Assembly: GCF_000373625.1 (NCBI RefSeq)
Contig: NZ_KB891987.1
Location: 797,081 to 861,080, forward strand
Source: Streptomyces sp. LaPpAH-108
GTDB taxonomy: Bacteria; Actinomycetota; Actinomycetes; Streptomycetales; Streptomycetaceae
Reading direction: 5' to 3'
DNA: 64,000 bases
The notes below the pieces were generated by a model that worked only from the letters and a program-made list of their open reading frames with translations, was not told the origin of the DNA and did not search any database. A program made the translations under genes and the position numbers. Each line of letters begins with the position of its first letter. Position 1 is the first letter of the stretch. Positions 44,762 to 55,800 of this stretch are shown piece after piece.

Positions 44762-45865
44762 CTACGAGGAAAGCCCCGGAAGAGTGACGATGATCCGGCA
44801 GCCGCGCTCGGATTCGGCCACGCCGATCCGTCCGCCGTGCAGATCCACCGCCCAGCGGGCGATCGCGAGGCCGAGCCCCGTGCCGCCGTCGCTGCCCGGA
44901 CCGTGCGGACGCGTCACCGCGCCCCGGTTGAACCGCTCGAACACCCGGTGCCACTCCGACCTGGGGATGCCCGGACCCTCGTCCTGGACCTCCAGCTCCA
45001 GCGACTCCGGCTGCGCCCCGCGCCGCGCCTTCACGGTCACCCGGCCGTAGGCGGGGCTGTGCTTGACGGCGTTGTCGATCAGGTTGGCGACGACCTGGTG
45101 GATGCGCTCGGGGTCCGCGTGCGCGGTCAGCTCCGGCGGGGAGACGTCCAGGTGCAGATGCACATCGGTGCGGGTGTGGGTGCCCGAGCCCGAGGCGATG
45201 CCCGCGCGCGCGGAGGCGACCATGTTGGCCTCCTTCAGCACCCCGGACAGATAGGGCCACACCTCGAAGCGGCGCAGCTTCAGCGGGACGACGCCGTTGT
45301 CGAGCCGGGAGAGGTCCAGCAGGGTCTCCACCAGGCGGCCCAGGCGCTCGGTCTGCTGGAGGGCGGTGCGCATGGTCTCGGGGTCGGCCTCGGTGACGCC
45401 GTCGACGATGTTCTCCAGCACCGCGCGCAGGCCCGCGATCGGGGTGCGCAGCTCGTGCGAGACGTTCGCCACCAGCTCCTTGCGCTGGCGGTCCTGTGCC
45501 TCCAGCTCGTCGGCCATGACGTTGATCGTCACGGCCAGGTCGCCCAGTTCGTCGCGGCGGCCCTCGCTCACCCGGCGGGTGTAGTCGCCGTGCGAGATGG
45601 AGCGGGCCACCGCGTTCATCTCGTCCAGCGGGGCGGTGAGCGAGTGCGCCACGAACTGGGTGATCAGCAGGGTGGCGATCATCGAGAAGACCGTGATGAA
45701 GCGCAGTTCGGTCTTGGTGTGCACCGCGATCATCGACAGACCGGTGGTGATCAGCACCGAGATGACGACCAGCGCGCCCAGCTTGGTCTTGATCGAGAAC
45801 GGGCGTACGCCGCCCCAGGGTTGATCCCCGGAGCCCTTCCGTGCGGCCTCCCGTCCCGTGCTCAC
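44762..45865 (-). CDS. Two-component sensor histidine kinase (HAMP/HisKA/HATPase)
   Basis: A 367-residue kinase starting at GTG in a GTGA overlap with the regulator stop. Two membrane helices (about 26-46 and 55-75, close together with almost no extracellular loop) precede HAMP (about 75-130), HisKA with VSHELRTPIAGLRAVLEN (His in the VSHELRTP motif) and HATPase_c (NLIDNAVKHSP; DEGPGIP; GTGLGLAIA). The tiny outside loop suggests it senses membrane or cytoplasmic cues. It pairs with the upstream OmpR-type regulator. Confidence 0.92.
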   Translation of the reverse strand: MSTGREAARKGSGDQPWGGVRPFSIKTKLGALVVISVLITTGLSMIAVHTKTELRFITVFSMIATLLITQFVAHSLTAPLDEMNAVARSISHGDYTRRVSEGRRDELGDLAVTINVMADELEAQDRQRKELVANVSHELRTPIAGLRAVLENIVDGVTEADPETMRTALQQTERLGRLVETLLDLSRLDNGVVPLKLRRFEVWPYLSGVLKEANMVASARAGIASGSGTHTRTDVHLHLDVSPPELTAHADPERIHQVVANLIDNAVKHSPAYGRVTVKARRGAQPESLELEVQDEGPGIPRSEWHRVFERFNRGAVTRPHGPGSDGGTGLGLAIARWAVDLHGGRIGVAESERGCRIIVTLPGLSS

Positions 45866-46602
45866 GACGTCGGCGTCTCCAGCGCGTACCCGACGCCGTG
45901 CACCGTGCGGATGCGTTCGGCGCCGATCTTCCGGCGCAGGGCCTTGATGTGGCTGTCCACGGTCCGGGTGCCGGAGGCGTCCGCCCAGTCCCACACCTCG
46001 GCGAGCAGCTGCTCACGGGAGAGCACCGCGCGCGGGGTGTTGGCCAGGCACACCAGCAGGTCGAACTCGGTGGGCGTCAGATGCACGTCCTCGGCCTTGA
46101 CCCGCACCCGGCGCTGAGCGTGGTCGATCTCCAGCTCGCCGAGGCGCAGTATCCCGGAGCGGGGCGTGGTGGCCGCGATGGCGGCGCGCTCCATGCGGCG
46201 CAGCAGGACGTGCACCCGGGCCGCCAGCTCCCGCATGGAGAACGGCTTGGTCATGTAGTCGTCGGCGCCGACGCCCAGGCCGACCAGCATGTCGGTCTCG
46301 TCGTCGCGCGCGGTGAGCATCAGCACCGGCACCGGGCGGGCGGCCTGCACCCGGCGGCAGACCTCCAGGCCGTCGAAGCCGGGCAGCATGATGTCGAGGA
46401 TCAGCAGGTCGGGCTGCCATGCCTCGGCGGTGTCGACGGCGGCCGGACCGTCGCCCGCGGTCTGCACGAGGAAACCCTCCGCACGCAGCCGGGCCGCGAT
46501 GGCGTCGACGATCGTGGGGTCGTCCTCGACGACCAGCACCCGGCGCTGGGCGCCCTGGGTCGTGGTCGCCGCACCGGTCTGGGAGGTCTGTGTCTGCTCC
46601 AT
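45862..46602 (-). CDS. OmpR/PhoB-type response regulator
   Basis: A 246-residue regulator. The receiver domain (about 20-133) has acidic pocket VEDD, phospho-Asp in LLILDIMLPGFDG, Thr in LMLTARDDE and Lys in YMTKPFS. The winged-helix effector domain (about 145-243) ends with the RTVDSHIKALRRKIG recognition region. It is first in a two-gene operon with the kinase (GTGA overlap). Targets are unknown. Confidence 0.94.
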   Translation of the reverse strand: MEQTQTSQTGAATTTQGAQRRVLVVEDDPTIVDAIAARLRAEGFLVQTAGDGPAAVDTAEAWQPDLLILDIMLPGFDGLEVCRRVQAARPVPVLMLTARDDETDMLVGLGVGADDYMTKPFSMRELAARVHVLLRRMERAAIAATTPRSGILRLGELEIDHAQRRVRVKAEDVHLTPTEFDLLVCLANTPRAVLSREQLLAEVWDWADASGTRTVDSHIKALRRKIGAERIRTVHGVGYALETPTS

Positions 46603-46710
46603 CGCCCGCCCCTGCTGCTTTCCGGAATCCGTGGGGTGATCCCATGACTGCGATCGACGCCTGATGATCGGCGTCAGGGCAGCACATTACGGGGACACGC
46701 CCGGCCGTCG

Positions 46711-47388
46711 CTATCCAGGGCGGACGGCGAGATGCACCACGTCGGGAACGCCACGGGCAACGGGCACCTCTTCGGTACGCACCTGCCGGAACCCGGCATT
46801 CCGCAAGGTTCCTTCAAATTCCGGAGAGGGCTGGGCCGACCACACCGCCAGCACCCCGCCGGGCCTCAACACCCTTGCGCAGGCGGCGAGTCCGGGCTTC
46901 GTGTACAGACCGTCGTTGTCCTCGGTGACGGTCCATCCGGGGCCGTTGTCGATGTCGAGACACAGCGCGTCGAACGTGTCCGATGTCTCATTGACGTAAG
47001 CGACGAGATCGGCCTCGACCACGGCCGTGCGCGGGTCCGCGAGCGCGTCCGCCGACAGCTCCCCGAGCGGTCCGGTCCGGTGCCAGTCGATCACGGCGGG
47101 CTCGCGCTCCACCACGACGATCCGGCCCCAGGACGGATCGGCCGCCGCGTGGGCGAGCGAGAAGCCGACCCCCAGGCCGCCGATCAGCACGTCCGGCGCC
47201 GGGCGGCCGTCGAGCGCGGTCCGCGCGGCGTCCACGAGCAGCCGCTCCGAGCGCCCGTCCGAGGTGTCCATCAGGAAGCACCCGTTGGCGATGATCTGGA
47301 GCAGGCCGCCGTGCCGGCGCAGGACCACCTCGCCGTACGGCCCGTCGCGCCGGTCCAGGACAACGGGGCTGTCGTGCGTCGTGGTCAT
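46711..47388 (-). CDS. Spermidine synthase-like methyltransferase-fold protein
   Basis: A 225-residue protein (MTTTHDSPVV); an ATG three codons upstream is possible, but the ribosome site CAGG sits at correct spacing only for the internal ATG. The Rossmann core shows DVLIGGLGVGFSLAHA (glycine loop), VVVEREPAVIDWHR and DALCLDIDNGPGW. The family includes aminopropyltransferases, but the polyamine-binding Asp/Tyr set is not clear, so the reaction is uncertain. It is divergent from lon. Confidence 0.82.
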   Translation of the reverse strand: MTTTHDSPVVLDRRDGPYGEVVLRRHGGLLQIIANGCFLMDTSDGRSERLLVDAARTALDGRPAPDVLIGGLGVGFSLAHAAADPSWGRIVVVEREPAVIDWHRTGPLGELSADALADPRTAVVEADLVAYVNETSDTFDALCLDIDNGPGWTVTEDNDGLYTKPGLAACARVLRPGGVLAVWSAQPSPEFEGTLRNAGFRQVRTEEVPVARGVPDVVHLAVRPG

Positions 47389-47533
47389 GGGGGTCATCCT
47401 GCTGGACCCGGCGGAACCGGGCCACGCGTTTTACGGAACCCGCCCCGACCGCCCCCAGCTGCGGCGACGCATCCGCCCTCTCCTGTTCGCTCAGAGTGAA
47501 CAAGGGGTGGGGAACATTCAGGGGCTCACGAGC

Positions 47534-47554
47534 ATTGAGTCAGTGTTGCTCAAG
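47534..47554 (+). promoter_or_regulatory. HAIR element (HspR operator) upstream of lon
   Basis: ATTGAGT-N7-GCTCAAG matches the HspR-associated inverted repeat consensus CTTGAGT-N7-ACTCAAG with one change per arm. It ends 21 bp before the lon ATG. In Streptomyces lon is a known member of the HspR heat-shock regulon, along with dnaK and clpB. Confidence 0.9.
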
Positions 47555-47575
47555 TTGACTGTCAAAGGGGAGATC

Positions 47576-50008
47576 ATGGCTGATGAGTCCACGGCGTTCA
47601 CGCTCGTCCTGCCCGTGCTGCCGCTCGACGGTGAAGTCGTGCTGCCCGGCATGGTCGTACCGCTGGACCTGAGTGACGCCGAGGTGCGGGCGGCCGTTGA
47701 AGCCGCGCAGGCCGCGCAGGCCGCCGCCCGCTCGGAGTCCGGCAAGCCCAAGGTGCTGCTGGTGCCGCGCATCGACGGCACGTACGCCAAGACCGGCGTC
47801 CTCGGCACCGTCGAACAGGTCGGCCGCCTGGCCGACGGCGACCCCGGTGCGCTGATCCGGGGCCGCGACCGCGTGCGCATCGGCGCCGGTACGACCGGAC
47901 CCGGGGCCGCGCTGTGGGTCGAGGGTGTCCGGGTGGAGGAGACCCTTCCCGACCCGCTGCCCGGTCAGGTGACCGAGCTGGTGAAGGAGTACAAGGCGCT
48001 GGCCAGCACCTGGCTGAAGAAGCGCGGCGCCTGGCAGGTCGTGGACCGGGTCCAGGCCATCGACGGCGTCTCCGCGCTCGCCGACAACTCCGGTTACTCG
48101 CCCTTCCTCACCACCGACCAGAAGATCCAGCTCCTGGAGACCACCGACCCGGTGGCCCGGCTGAAGCTCGCCACCCAGCAGCTCCGCGACCACCTCGCCG
48201 AGCAGGACGTGGCCGAGACCATCGCCAAGGACGTCCAGGAGGGCGTCGACAAGCAGCAGCGCGAGTTCCTGCTGCGGCGCCAGCTGGAGGCGGTCCGCAA
48301 GGAACTGCGCCAGCTGAACGGCGACGGCGACGACTCCGCCGAGGAGTCCGACGACTACCGCGCCCGCGTCGAGTCCGCCGATCTGCCGGAGAAGGTCCGC
48401 GAGGCCGCCCTCAAGGAGGTCGACAAGCTGGAGCGCGCCTCCGACCAGTCGCCCGAGGGCTCCTGGATCCGCACCTGGCTGGACACGGTCCTGGAGATGC
48501 CGTGGAACGAGCGGACCGAGGACGCGTACGACATCCAGGGCGCCAAGGAGATCCTGGACGCCGAGCACGCCGGTCTGGACGATGTGAAGGAGCGCATCAC
48601 CGAGTACCTGGCGGTGCGCAAGCGGCGCGGTGAGCGCGGCCTCGGTGTGATCGGCGGGCGGCGCGGCGGTGCCGTGCTCGCGCTGGTCGGACCTCCTGGC
48701 GTCGGAAAAACCAGCCTCGGTGAATCGGTGGCCCACGCGATGGGCCGCAAGTTCGTCCGCGTCGCGCTCGGCGGCGTGCGGGACGAGGCGGAGATCCGGG
48801 GCCACCGGCGTACGTACGTCGGCGCGCTGCCCGGCCGTGTCGTCCGCGCGATCAAGGAGGCCGGGTCGATGAACCCGGTCGTGCTCCTGGACGAGATCGA
48901 CAAGGTGGGCTCGGACTTCCGGGGCGACCCGGCCGCCGCCCTCCTCGAAGTGCTCGACCCGGCGCAGAACCACACCTTCCGGGACCACTACCTGGAGGTC
49001 GAACTCGACCTGTCCGACGTGGTGTTCCTCGCCACCGCCAACGTCCTGGAGGCGATCCCGGAGGCGCTGGCCGACCGGATGGAGATCGTCCGCCTGGACG
49101 GCTACACCGAGGACGAGAAGGTCGTCATCGCCCGCGATCATCTGCTCCCGCGCCAGCTGGAGCGCGCCGGTCTGACCGGCGAGGAGGTCGTGCTCGACGA
49201 GGGCGCGCTGCGCAAGCTCGCCGGTGAGTACACCCGCGAGGCGGGCGTGCGCACCCTGGAGCGGACGATCGCGCGGCTGCTGCGCAAGGTCGCGGCCCAG
49301 CACGAACTGGGCGAGCGGGAGCTGCCGTTCACCGTCCGCGAGGAGGACCTGCGCGGACTGGTCGGGCGTCCGCACCACGTGCCCGAGTCCGCCCAGGACC
49401 CGGCCGAGCGCCGTACCGCCGTACCCGGTGTGGCGACCGGGCTCGCGGTCACCGGGGCGGGTGGCGACGTGCTGTTCGTCGAGGCGTCCCTCGCGGACCC
49501 CGAGACGGGCGGGGCGGGGCTCACCCTGACCGGTCAGCTTGGTGACGTGATGAAGGAGTCGGCGCAGATCGCGCTGAGCTTCCTGCGCGGTCACGGCGCG
49601 GAGCTGGAGCTGCCGGTGGCCGACCTGAAGGACCGGGGCGTGCACATCCACTTCCCGGCGGGCGCGGTCCCCAAGGACGGGCCGAGCGCGGGCATCACCA
49701 TGACGACCGCTCTCGCCTCCCTGCTCTCGGGGCGGCTGGTCCGCACGGACGTGGCGATGACCGGTGAGGTCTCGCTGACCGGGCGGGTCCTGCCGATCGG
49801 CGGGGTGAAGCAGAAGCTGCTCGCCGCGCACCGCGCCGGGGTGACCACCGTGATCATCCCCAAGCGCAACGAGGCCGACCTGGACGACGTCCCGGCCGAG
49901 GTGCTGGACAAGCTCGACGTGCACGCCGTGACCGACGTGCGCCAGGTGCTCGAGCTGGCGCTGGCCCCGGCGGGGGCGGTGGCGCCCGAGGTGCCCGTGG
50001 CCGCGTGA
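47576..50008 (+). CDS. lon: ATP-dependent protease Lon
   Basis: An 810-residue AAA+ serine protease starting [10 protein letters not shown] (AAAGGGGAG upstream); the frame is open much further upstream but without similarity. The LAN substrate-binding domain covers about 1-210 and is Ala-rich near the N-terminus. Walker A is GPPGVGKTS (372-380), and Walker B lies in [12 protein letters not shown]. The proteolytic dyad is Ser704 (DGPSAGIT) and Lys747 ([10 protein letters not shown]). It degrades misfolded and regulatory proteins in the cytoplasm. HspR represses it through the HAIR element; heat relieves repression. Confidence 0.97.
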   Translation: MADESTAFTLVLPVLPLDGEVVLPGMVVPLDLSDAEVRAAVEAAQAAQAAARSESGKPKVLLVPRIDGTYAKTGVLGTVEQVGRLADGDPGALIRGRDRVRIGAGTTGPGAALWVEGVRVEETLPDPLPGQVTELVKEYKALASTWLKKRGAWQVVDRVQAIDGVSALADNSGYSPFLTTDQKIQLLETTDPVARLKLATQQLRDHLAEQDVAETIAKDVQEGVDKQQREFLLRRQLEAVRKELRQLNGDGDDSAEESDDYRARVESADLPEKVREAALKEVDKLERASDQSPEGSWIRTWLDTVLEMPWNERTEDAYDIQGAKEILDAEHAGLDDVKERITEYLAVRKRRGERGLGVIGGRRGGAVLALVGPPGVGKTSLGESVAHAMGRKFVRVALGGVRDEAEIRGHRRTYVGALPGRVVRAIKEAGSMNPVVLLDEIDKVGSDFRGDPAAALLEVLDPAQNHTFRDHYLEVELDLSDVVFLATANVLEAIPEALADRMEIVRLDGYTEDEKVVIARDHLLPRQLERAGLTGEEVVLDEGALRKLAGEYTREAGVRTLERTIARLLRKVAAQHELGERELPFTVREEDLRGLVGRPHHVPESAQDPAERRTAVPGVATGLAVTGAGGDVLFVEASLADPETGGAGLTLTGQLGDVMKESAQIALSFLRGHGAELELPVADLKDRGVHIHFPAGAVPKDGPSAGITMTTALASLLSGRLVRTDVAMTGEVSLTGRVLPIGGVKQKLLAAHRAGVTTVIIPKRNEADLDDVPAEVLDKLDVHAVTDVRQVLELALAPAGAVAPEVPVAA

Positions 50009-50058
50009 CGGCCGGGCGCCGACCGGCGTACGCACCGGCACGCGCGAAGCGGCGTACG

Positions 50059-50091
50059 AAGGCCCGGACTCCCCAGCGGGGTCCGGGCCTT
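50059..50091. terminator. Bidirectional terminator between lon and GH25 gene
   Basis: AAGGCCCGGAC pairs with GTCCGGGCCTT around a GC-rich loop, between two convergent genes. Confidence 0.8.
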
Positions 50092-50116
50092 CGGGCTGTC
50101 CGGAAGCGGAAGCGGG

Positions 50117-50959
50117 TCAGCCGTTGGCCAGCGCCACCACCCGGTCCAGGGCGCCGTTGAACTTGTCGTGGTCGCCGACGGTCGGTCCTGAGGAGGTGTA
50201 CTGCCACATCGTCTGGTAGCCCCAGCCCGCCGGGAGGGTGCCCGGGGCGGCGGCGTAGCGGGCGATCCAGAGCGGGTTGTTCGCCGCGAACCCGGCGTAG
50301 TTGCCGGTGCACTGGGTCCACCAGCTGGTGGCCGTGTAGATCACGGCGTCCCGGCCGGTGCGGGCCTTGTAGGTGTTCAGGAAGTCCGCGATCCAGGACA
50401 CCATCGAGGCCGCGGTCTTGCCGTAGCAGGCGTCGCCGTACGGGTTCCACTCGATGTCGAGCGTGCCGGGCAGCGTCTTGCCGTCGCGCGACCAGCCGCC
50501 GCCGTGGTCCACGAAGTAGTTGGCCTGGGCGGCGCCGGTCGTGGTGTCCGGGGTGGCGAAGTGGTACGCGCCGCGGATCATCCCGACGTTGTACGAGCCG
50601 TTGTACTGCTGCGCGAAGGACGGGTTGGTGTAGTAGGTGCCCTCGGTGGCCTTCGTGTAGGCCCAGCGGACCCCGCTGTTCCAGAGGGTGGCCCAGTCGA
50701 CGCTGCCCTGGTGGCCGGAGACGTCGACGCCCTCGGTCTGGACGGCGGCGGCGACGGTGGGGGGAGTGCCGGAGCGGCCGTCGTGGGCGGCGACGCCGAT
50801 GCCGAGGTAGGCGGAGCCCCGCGCGGGGGCGGCGGCGGTGCGGGCGGCGGCGGGTACGGCGGACAGGGCGGCGAGCGCGAGCGCCGTCAGCAGGGCCAGG
50901 GCGAGCCCCGCGAGGGAACCGGGGGAGCGGCGGCGGGAGCCGGGTCTGTGCACGGGCAT
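50117..50959 (-). CDS. Secreted GH25 lysozyme (N-acetylmuramidase)
   Basis: A 280-residue protein with a basic twin-Arg-like N-terminus and hydrophobic signal (LAGLALALLTALALAALSAVPAA) cleaved near Ala-Arg-Thr (about residue 40). The GH25 barrel shows VDVSGHQGSVDW (catalytic Asp region), GAYHFATP and TLDIEWNPY (DxE motif). It cleaves the MurNAc-GlcNAc bond of peptidoglycan outside the cell. The ATG is preceded by GGAGG. It is a single gene convergent with lon. Confidence 0.92.
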   Translation of the reverse strand: MPVHRPGSRRRSPGSLAGLALALLTALALAALSAVPAAARTAAAPARGSAYLGIGVAAHDGRSGTPPTVAAAVQTEGVDVSGHQGSVDWATLWNSGVRWAYTKATEGTYYTNPSFAQQYNGSYNVGMIRGAYHFATPDTTTGAAQANYFVDHGGGWSRDGKTLPGTLDIEWNPYGDACYGKTAASMVSWIADFLNTYKARTGRDAVIYTATSWWTQCTGNYAGFAANNPLWIARYAAAPGTLPAGWGYQTMWQYTSSGPTVGDHDKFNGALDRVVALANG

Positions 50960-51036
50960 GACGTACCTCCTGGGCGATCCGAGGAGAAGTGGGGGGATCA
51001 TGGTCATGTCACAGGAACTGTCGGGCCTGTCTGTCA

Positions 51037-51070
51037 TGTCGGGCCCGACAATTGAAAGCTACGCACGTAG
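51037..51070. promoter_or_regulatory. Two palindromes upstream of the MarR gene
   Basis: TGTCGGGCCCGACA (51037-51050) is a perfect 14-bp palindrome, and CTACG-CA-CGTAG (51059-51070) follows. Both lie in the 237-bp gap between the divergent lysozyme and MarR genes and are candidate MarR operators. Confidence 0.55.
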
Positions 51071-51196
51071 ATGAGCGCGTGGAAGAGGGCTTCGATGCCG
51101 CCGTTGGTCTACGCCTGCGAAATACTGGCGGAGCTGCGGTGATGACGGGGTTCGGCAGAAAATTTCAGGACGCGAAACCGATTCAGGGGTGCTGAC

Positions 51197-51688
51197 GTGC
51201 ACGAGGACGCGAAGGGCGGCGCGCACGGCGCCGGCGGCCAGGAGGTGCCGCGCTGTGCGGACCAGGAGTTCCTGGCGCTGGAACGCGAGCTGACCGTGCT
51301 GCTGCGGCGTGCCCGCGCCAATCAGGGGGAGATGGCCCGCGAGGTCCACCCCGACCTGGAGTCCTCCGCGTACGGCCTGCTCATCCGGCTCGACGAGTGC
51401 GGCGGCCAGCGGGCCACCGAACTGGCCGCGTACATCGGTGTCGGCAAGGCCACCATGTCCCGTCAGCTGCGGGCGCTGGAGGAGCTGGGGCTGGTCGCCC
51501 GCGAGCCCGATCCGGCCGACGGCCGCGCCTGGCTCGTCACCCTCACCGAGGAGGGGCGCCACCGGGTGGGCACGGTCCGCGAGGCCCGCCGCGCCCGCTA
51601 CGTCAGCCAGCTCGCCCACTGGGACCGCCGCGAGGTCGCCGAACTGGCGCGGCTGCTGCACCAGTTGAACGGTCTCGCGGAGAAGTAG
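51197..51688 (+). CDS. MarR-family transcriptional regulator
   Basis: A 163-residue protein starting at GTG (VHEDAKGGAH). The winged-helix core is typical: RATELAAYIGVGKATMSRQLRALEELGLV, then the DPADGRAWLVTLTEEG wing. The Gly-rich first 20 residues are not part of the fold. It probably responds to a small phenolic or oxidative signal. It may regulate the divergent lysozyme or itself through the upstream palindromes. It is convergent with the PP2C-like gene (18-bp gap). Confidence 0.9.
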   Translation: MHEDAKGGAHGAGGQEVPRCADQEFLALERELTVLLRRARANQGEMAREVHPDLESSAYGLLIRLDECGGQRATELAAYIGVGKATMSRQLRALEELGLVAREPDPADGRAWLVTLTEEGRHRVGTVREARRARYVSQLAHWDRREVAELARLLHQLNGLAEK

Positions 51689-51706
51689 CCCTTGGTGGAG
51701 GGCGGT

Positions 51707-52495
51707 TCAGAACACGACGTGGATCACCGACGCGTCGTCGTGGGTCTTGCTGCGGCGCAGGAAGGTCCGTTCCTCGCGGTCCTTCTCCTCCAGTTCGCGC
51801 ACCCGGGCCACCAGCGCGTCGGCGCCCTGTTCGGCGATCAGGTCGAACAGGGCGGTCCAGTCGCCCTCGTGGAACTTCTCCGTCCAGCGGGTCGCGCCGT
51901 CCGTCAGCGCGGCCAGGGCGCGGACCCGCTCGCGCGGGACGCTGCCGGTGACCGCGCGGGCGGCGACCGAGGGATCGGCTGCGGCCGTGAAGAAGCCGCC
52001 CTCCTTGTTGCGCAGGTGCGTGTCGATCAGCGCGTCGGTGGCGAGCGCCGCGCGCGGGAGCCGGGCCAGGCGGTCGTCCAGGACCGGGGTGACCGTCCCG
52101 TCCGGGGCGCGCAGCAGCAGCGCCGAGTCGGACAGGACCAGGTACTCCAGCAGGTCGGCCGACCAGCGGGCCAGAATCACTGTGGCCTGCGGCGTTCGCG
52201 GGTGAGAAAGGTCACAGGTTTGAGAGTGCGCGGAACGGGTTCGGTCGATCGCGCGCGCAAGAATCTCCGGCAGCGTCAGATGTCGGTCGGAAACGGTCAG
52301 TTCGGTCAGCGCACCGCCGAGTCGCGCGGTGAACCAGGGCACCGAGTGCGTGCATCCGGTCGCCTCGCGGGGCGGTGTCACCCCGTCGAGCAAGATCACG
52401 CAACCGCCCTGACCGCAGGCGGGTAGTCCGACCCCGGCGAAGTCCTCGTTGGGGCGGTCCGGGTCACCGGGTTCCGAGACGAGTTCAGTGCGCAC
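51707..52495 (-). CDS. PP2C-like protein phosphatase domain protein
   Basis: A 262-residue protein from a GTG start (VRTELVSEPG). PPM motifs are partly visible: RPNEDFAGV near the N-terminus, LLDGVTP, ALTDGATR and a terminal THDDASVI (metal-binding Asp pair). The first metal motif is shortened, and the fold is minimal, so activity is plausible but not certain. It would dephosphorylate Ser/Thr or act as a signalling relay. It is divergent from the conservon operon with a 384-bp gap. Confidence 0.78.
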   Translation of the reverse strand: MRTELVSEPGDPDRPNEDFAGVGLPACGQGGCVILLDGVTPPREATGCTHSVPWFTARLGGALTELTVSDRHLTLPEILARAIDRTRSAHSQTCDLSHPRTPQATVILARWSADLLEYLVLSDSALLLRAPDGTVTPVLDDRLARLPRAALATDALIDTHLRNKEGGFFTAAADPSVAARAVTGSVPRERVRALAALTDGATRWTEKFHEGDWTALFDLIAEQGADALVARVRELEEKDREERTFLRRSKTHDDASVIHVVF

Positions 52496-52879
52496 CGGCC
52501 CAGTCTGCACGAACCCTCCACAGAAATCGCCAAACCTCGTCGACCATGGCGCAATTGAGCCGCCCGTGCCGTTCGCGAGCGTCTTTTGGGGGAAATTGAC
52601 ACGGTCCGGGAAGACGTGGCGGCGAATACTGCCAAAGGCTGCCCCGCGCGTCCAACCGGCCCGCCGCACAGGGGTGTCGGGCGGCCCGGCGGAACTTGCC
52701 CGCCAACTCCCCTCCGATGTTCACTCCTTCGGGTGGCGGGTCAGGTGATGCGCGGCCACTGCCCACCGGCGCTGGGAGGGTCGGGAACCGTACGAACCGG
52801 GTGTACGCACCACTTGGCACCGAGACGACGGGGCGCCACCCGGGCCCTTCGGTAGACGAGTTCAGGATTGCGAGCACCG
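52496..52879. other. Divergent region upstream of the conservon
   Basis: A 384-bp gap between the PP2C-like gene and cvnA, expected to hold both promoters. No strong palindrome, promoter or additional gene was identified. Confidence 0.4.
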
Positions 52880-55800
52880 GTGCAGAAGAAGCGGCCTCGG
52901 CGCACAGGCAGGCAGACGGCCCCCGAGGGGGCTGCCGAGCAGACCCCCGTGGGCGCCGGACGCCCCACTCATGTGCGCACCCGGCTGATCGTCGCCGTGG
53001 CGGTGGTGGCCGCGGCCATCGCCGGAGCAGGCGCGCCCGCGCTGCTCAGCGCGTCGCGGGACCTCAGCGAGTCCCAGGAGCTGGCGACACTGTCCGCCCG
53101 CACCCAGGACGCCCTCGCGCTGGCGCACTCCCTGGCCGACGAGCGCGACGAGGTCACCGCCTACGTGGCGGCGGGACGCCCCAAGTCCAAGGCGCCCTCC
53201 GAGGAGCGCGGCGCCCGGGTGGACCGCCAGGTCGAGGACCTGCGCGCGGACACCGGCATCCCGTCCCGGCTGCGGGCCGACCTCGACGGAATAGCGGCCG
53301 TGCGCCGCACCGCGCTCACGGGGAAGACGGACGCGCTCCAGACCCATCAGGCGTACTCCGCCACCATCGCGGACCTGCACCGGCTCGCCATGGAACTGGC
53401 TGAGAAGATGCCCCCGCGCGCCGGTACCGGCAGCTACGCGCTCGCCGAACTGGACACCGCCGTCCAGCAGTCCGCCGCCGCGCGCGGTCTGCTGCTGGCC
53501 GCGCTCAGCGTGCCCTCCACCCCGCGCACGGTGATCAGCCCGGTCACCGGTCTGCCCGTCACCACGCGGACCACCAGTGACGCGGACCGCAAGCAGCGCG
53601 ACGCGCTCACCGCCGCCGCCCAGCAGGCCCGGCTGCGCGCCGACGCGACCCTCGCGGACTTCCGGGCCACCGGCACCAAGGAGGCCGTCACCTCCTTCGA
53701 CTCCACGGTCACCGGCACCGAGGTCAACTCCGCGGACAAGTACCTCGCGGCCCTCACCGACCAGCCGACCCTCGGCGACAGCGAGCTGAACACCAGCCCC
53801 AAGAAGCTGGACGCCACGCTCTCCGCCCGCGTCGACCTGATGCGCGGCGCCGAGCAGGCCCTCTACGACCGGCGCACCAAGGACCTCGCCCAGTTGCGGG
53901 ACGACGACGTCACCGCGCTGGAGATCCGTGTCGCCGCGCTCGGCGTGCTCCTGCTGGTCGCCGTCGGCATCGCCACCGGCATGGCCCGCACGCTGACCCG
54001 CCCGCTGTCGGTGCTGCGCCGGGGCTCGGCCCGGCTGGCCGGTGCCGAGGACCCGACGACCGAGCAGCCGATCGCCTTCACCGGGCGCAACGACGAGTTC
54101 GCCCAGGTCGTCCGCTCCGTCAACGCCCTGCACGCGCACGCCGTCGCGCTGCACGAGCGGGTCGGCACGCTGGAGACCGACCGCAAGCACCTGGTCGGCC
54201 AGCGGCAGAAGATGGCCGACGCGCGCGAGCAGCTGCGCACCGAACTGTCGGAGTCCTCCGCCCAGTTGGAGCGGCTGCGGACCAGCATCGGGGGCACCTT
54301 CGTCAACCTCGCGCTGCGCACCCTCGGCCTCGTCGAGCGTCAGCTCTCCGTCATCGAGGGCCTGGAGGAGCGCGAGCAGGACCCGGAGCGGCTGGCCACG
54401 CTGTTCAAGCTGGACCACTTCGCCACGGTCATGCGCCGCCACAGCGAGAACCTGCTCGTCCTCTCCGGCACCGAGCACGTCCTGCCGCACCCGGGCCCGG
54501 TCCCGCTGGTCGACGTGGTCCGCGCGGCCGTCAGCGAGATCGAGCGCTACGAGCGCGTCCGCATCGCCGCGCTGCCCCCGCACGCCCATGTGGCCGGGTT
54601 CGCCGCCGACGACCTCTCGCATCTGCTCGCCGAACTCATGGAGAACGCCAGCTCGTTCTCCCCGCCGGATCTGCCCGTCGAGGTCTCCGGCTGGATGCTG
54701 GAGTCCGGCGAGGTCATGCTCTCCGTCCAGGACGAGGGCATCGGCATGACCACCGAGCGCATGGACCGGCTCAACTCCCGCCTGGCGGAGTTCGATCCGG
54801 AGTCGCCGTACGAGCAGGAGGGCGCCGAGGGTCTTGGGCTCGGCCTGTACGTGGTGGCCCGGCTCGCTCACCGGCACGGCATCCGCGTGAAGCTGCGCGA
54901 GCAGAAGCAGGGGGGTGTGGCGGCGGTCGTCGTCCTGCCCGAGGCGCTGCTCGCGGAGACCCCGGTCGCCGCGATCCCGCACCCGGCCACCCGCCGGGAC
55001 ACCACCCAGTCCTTCTCGCTGCCCGGCGCCGACGCGGAGGCCAACTCCAACGTCCTGCGCGGCCGGGACAAGGGCACCGACCCGCTGGTCGCCCTCGCGG
55101 AGAAGGCGGTACGGGAGAACGAGGCGCGGGACGGCTCCGCCGGTCGCGTACCGCCGCTGGTCACCGAGACCACGATGGAGCTGCTGCTCCCGGAGCCGGA
55201 CACCGAGGACGACGCCCCGGACGCCGGTGCCGGTGCCGAGTCCGCCGGTGCCGCGTCCGCCGACGCCGGACAGCCGGTCGAGGAGGCGAAGCCCGCCGCC
55301 GAGGGGACCGGCCGCATCGCCCGCGCCCAGCGCCTCGCCGCCCGGGCCGCCCGCGCCGACGACTGGCCCGGCGAAGCCGCCGCCGCGCCCTCCGGTGAGG
55401 GCGACGACTGGCCCGGCGCGGATGTCGACCGGTCCGATGCTGCCGTGCCCTCCGGTGCGCGCGTTTCGCGGTCCGGTGAGGGCGATGACTGGCCCGGTGC
55501 GTCGGACGAGCGGTCGGATACCGCTGCCGCGCCTTCCGTGCCGCGCCCGGCCCGGTCCGTTCCGGACGACGACTGGCCCGGCGCGGATGCCGACCGGTCC
55601 GACGCTGCCGTGCCCTCCGGCGCGCGGGCCTCGCGGTCCGGTGAGGGCGATGACTGGCCCGGCGCGTCGGACGAGTCGTCCGACACCGCTGCCGCGTCCT
55701 CCACAGTCCGGCGTGCGCAGGGTGACGACTGGACCGGTGAGGGCGCCGACCGCGTCGACACCGCCGTCACGCCATCCGCCGCGAACGCCGCGCAGGGCGA

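Noticed and set aside
47540-50041. An 833-codon minus-strand frame
   Set aside because: It is the antisense shadow of lon.
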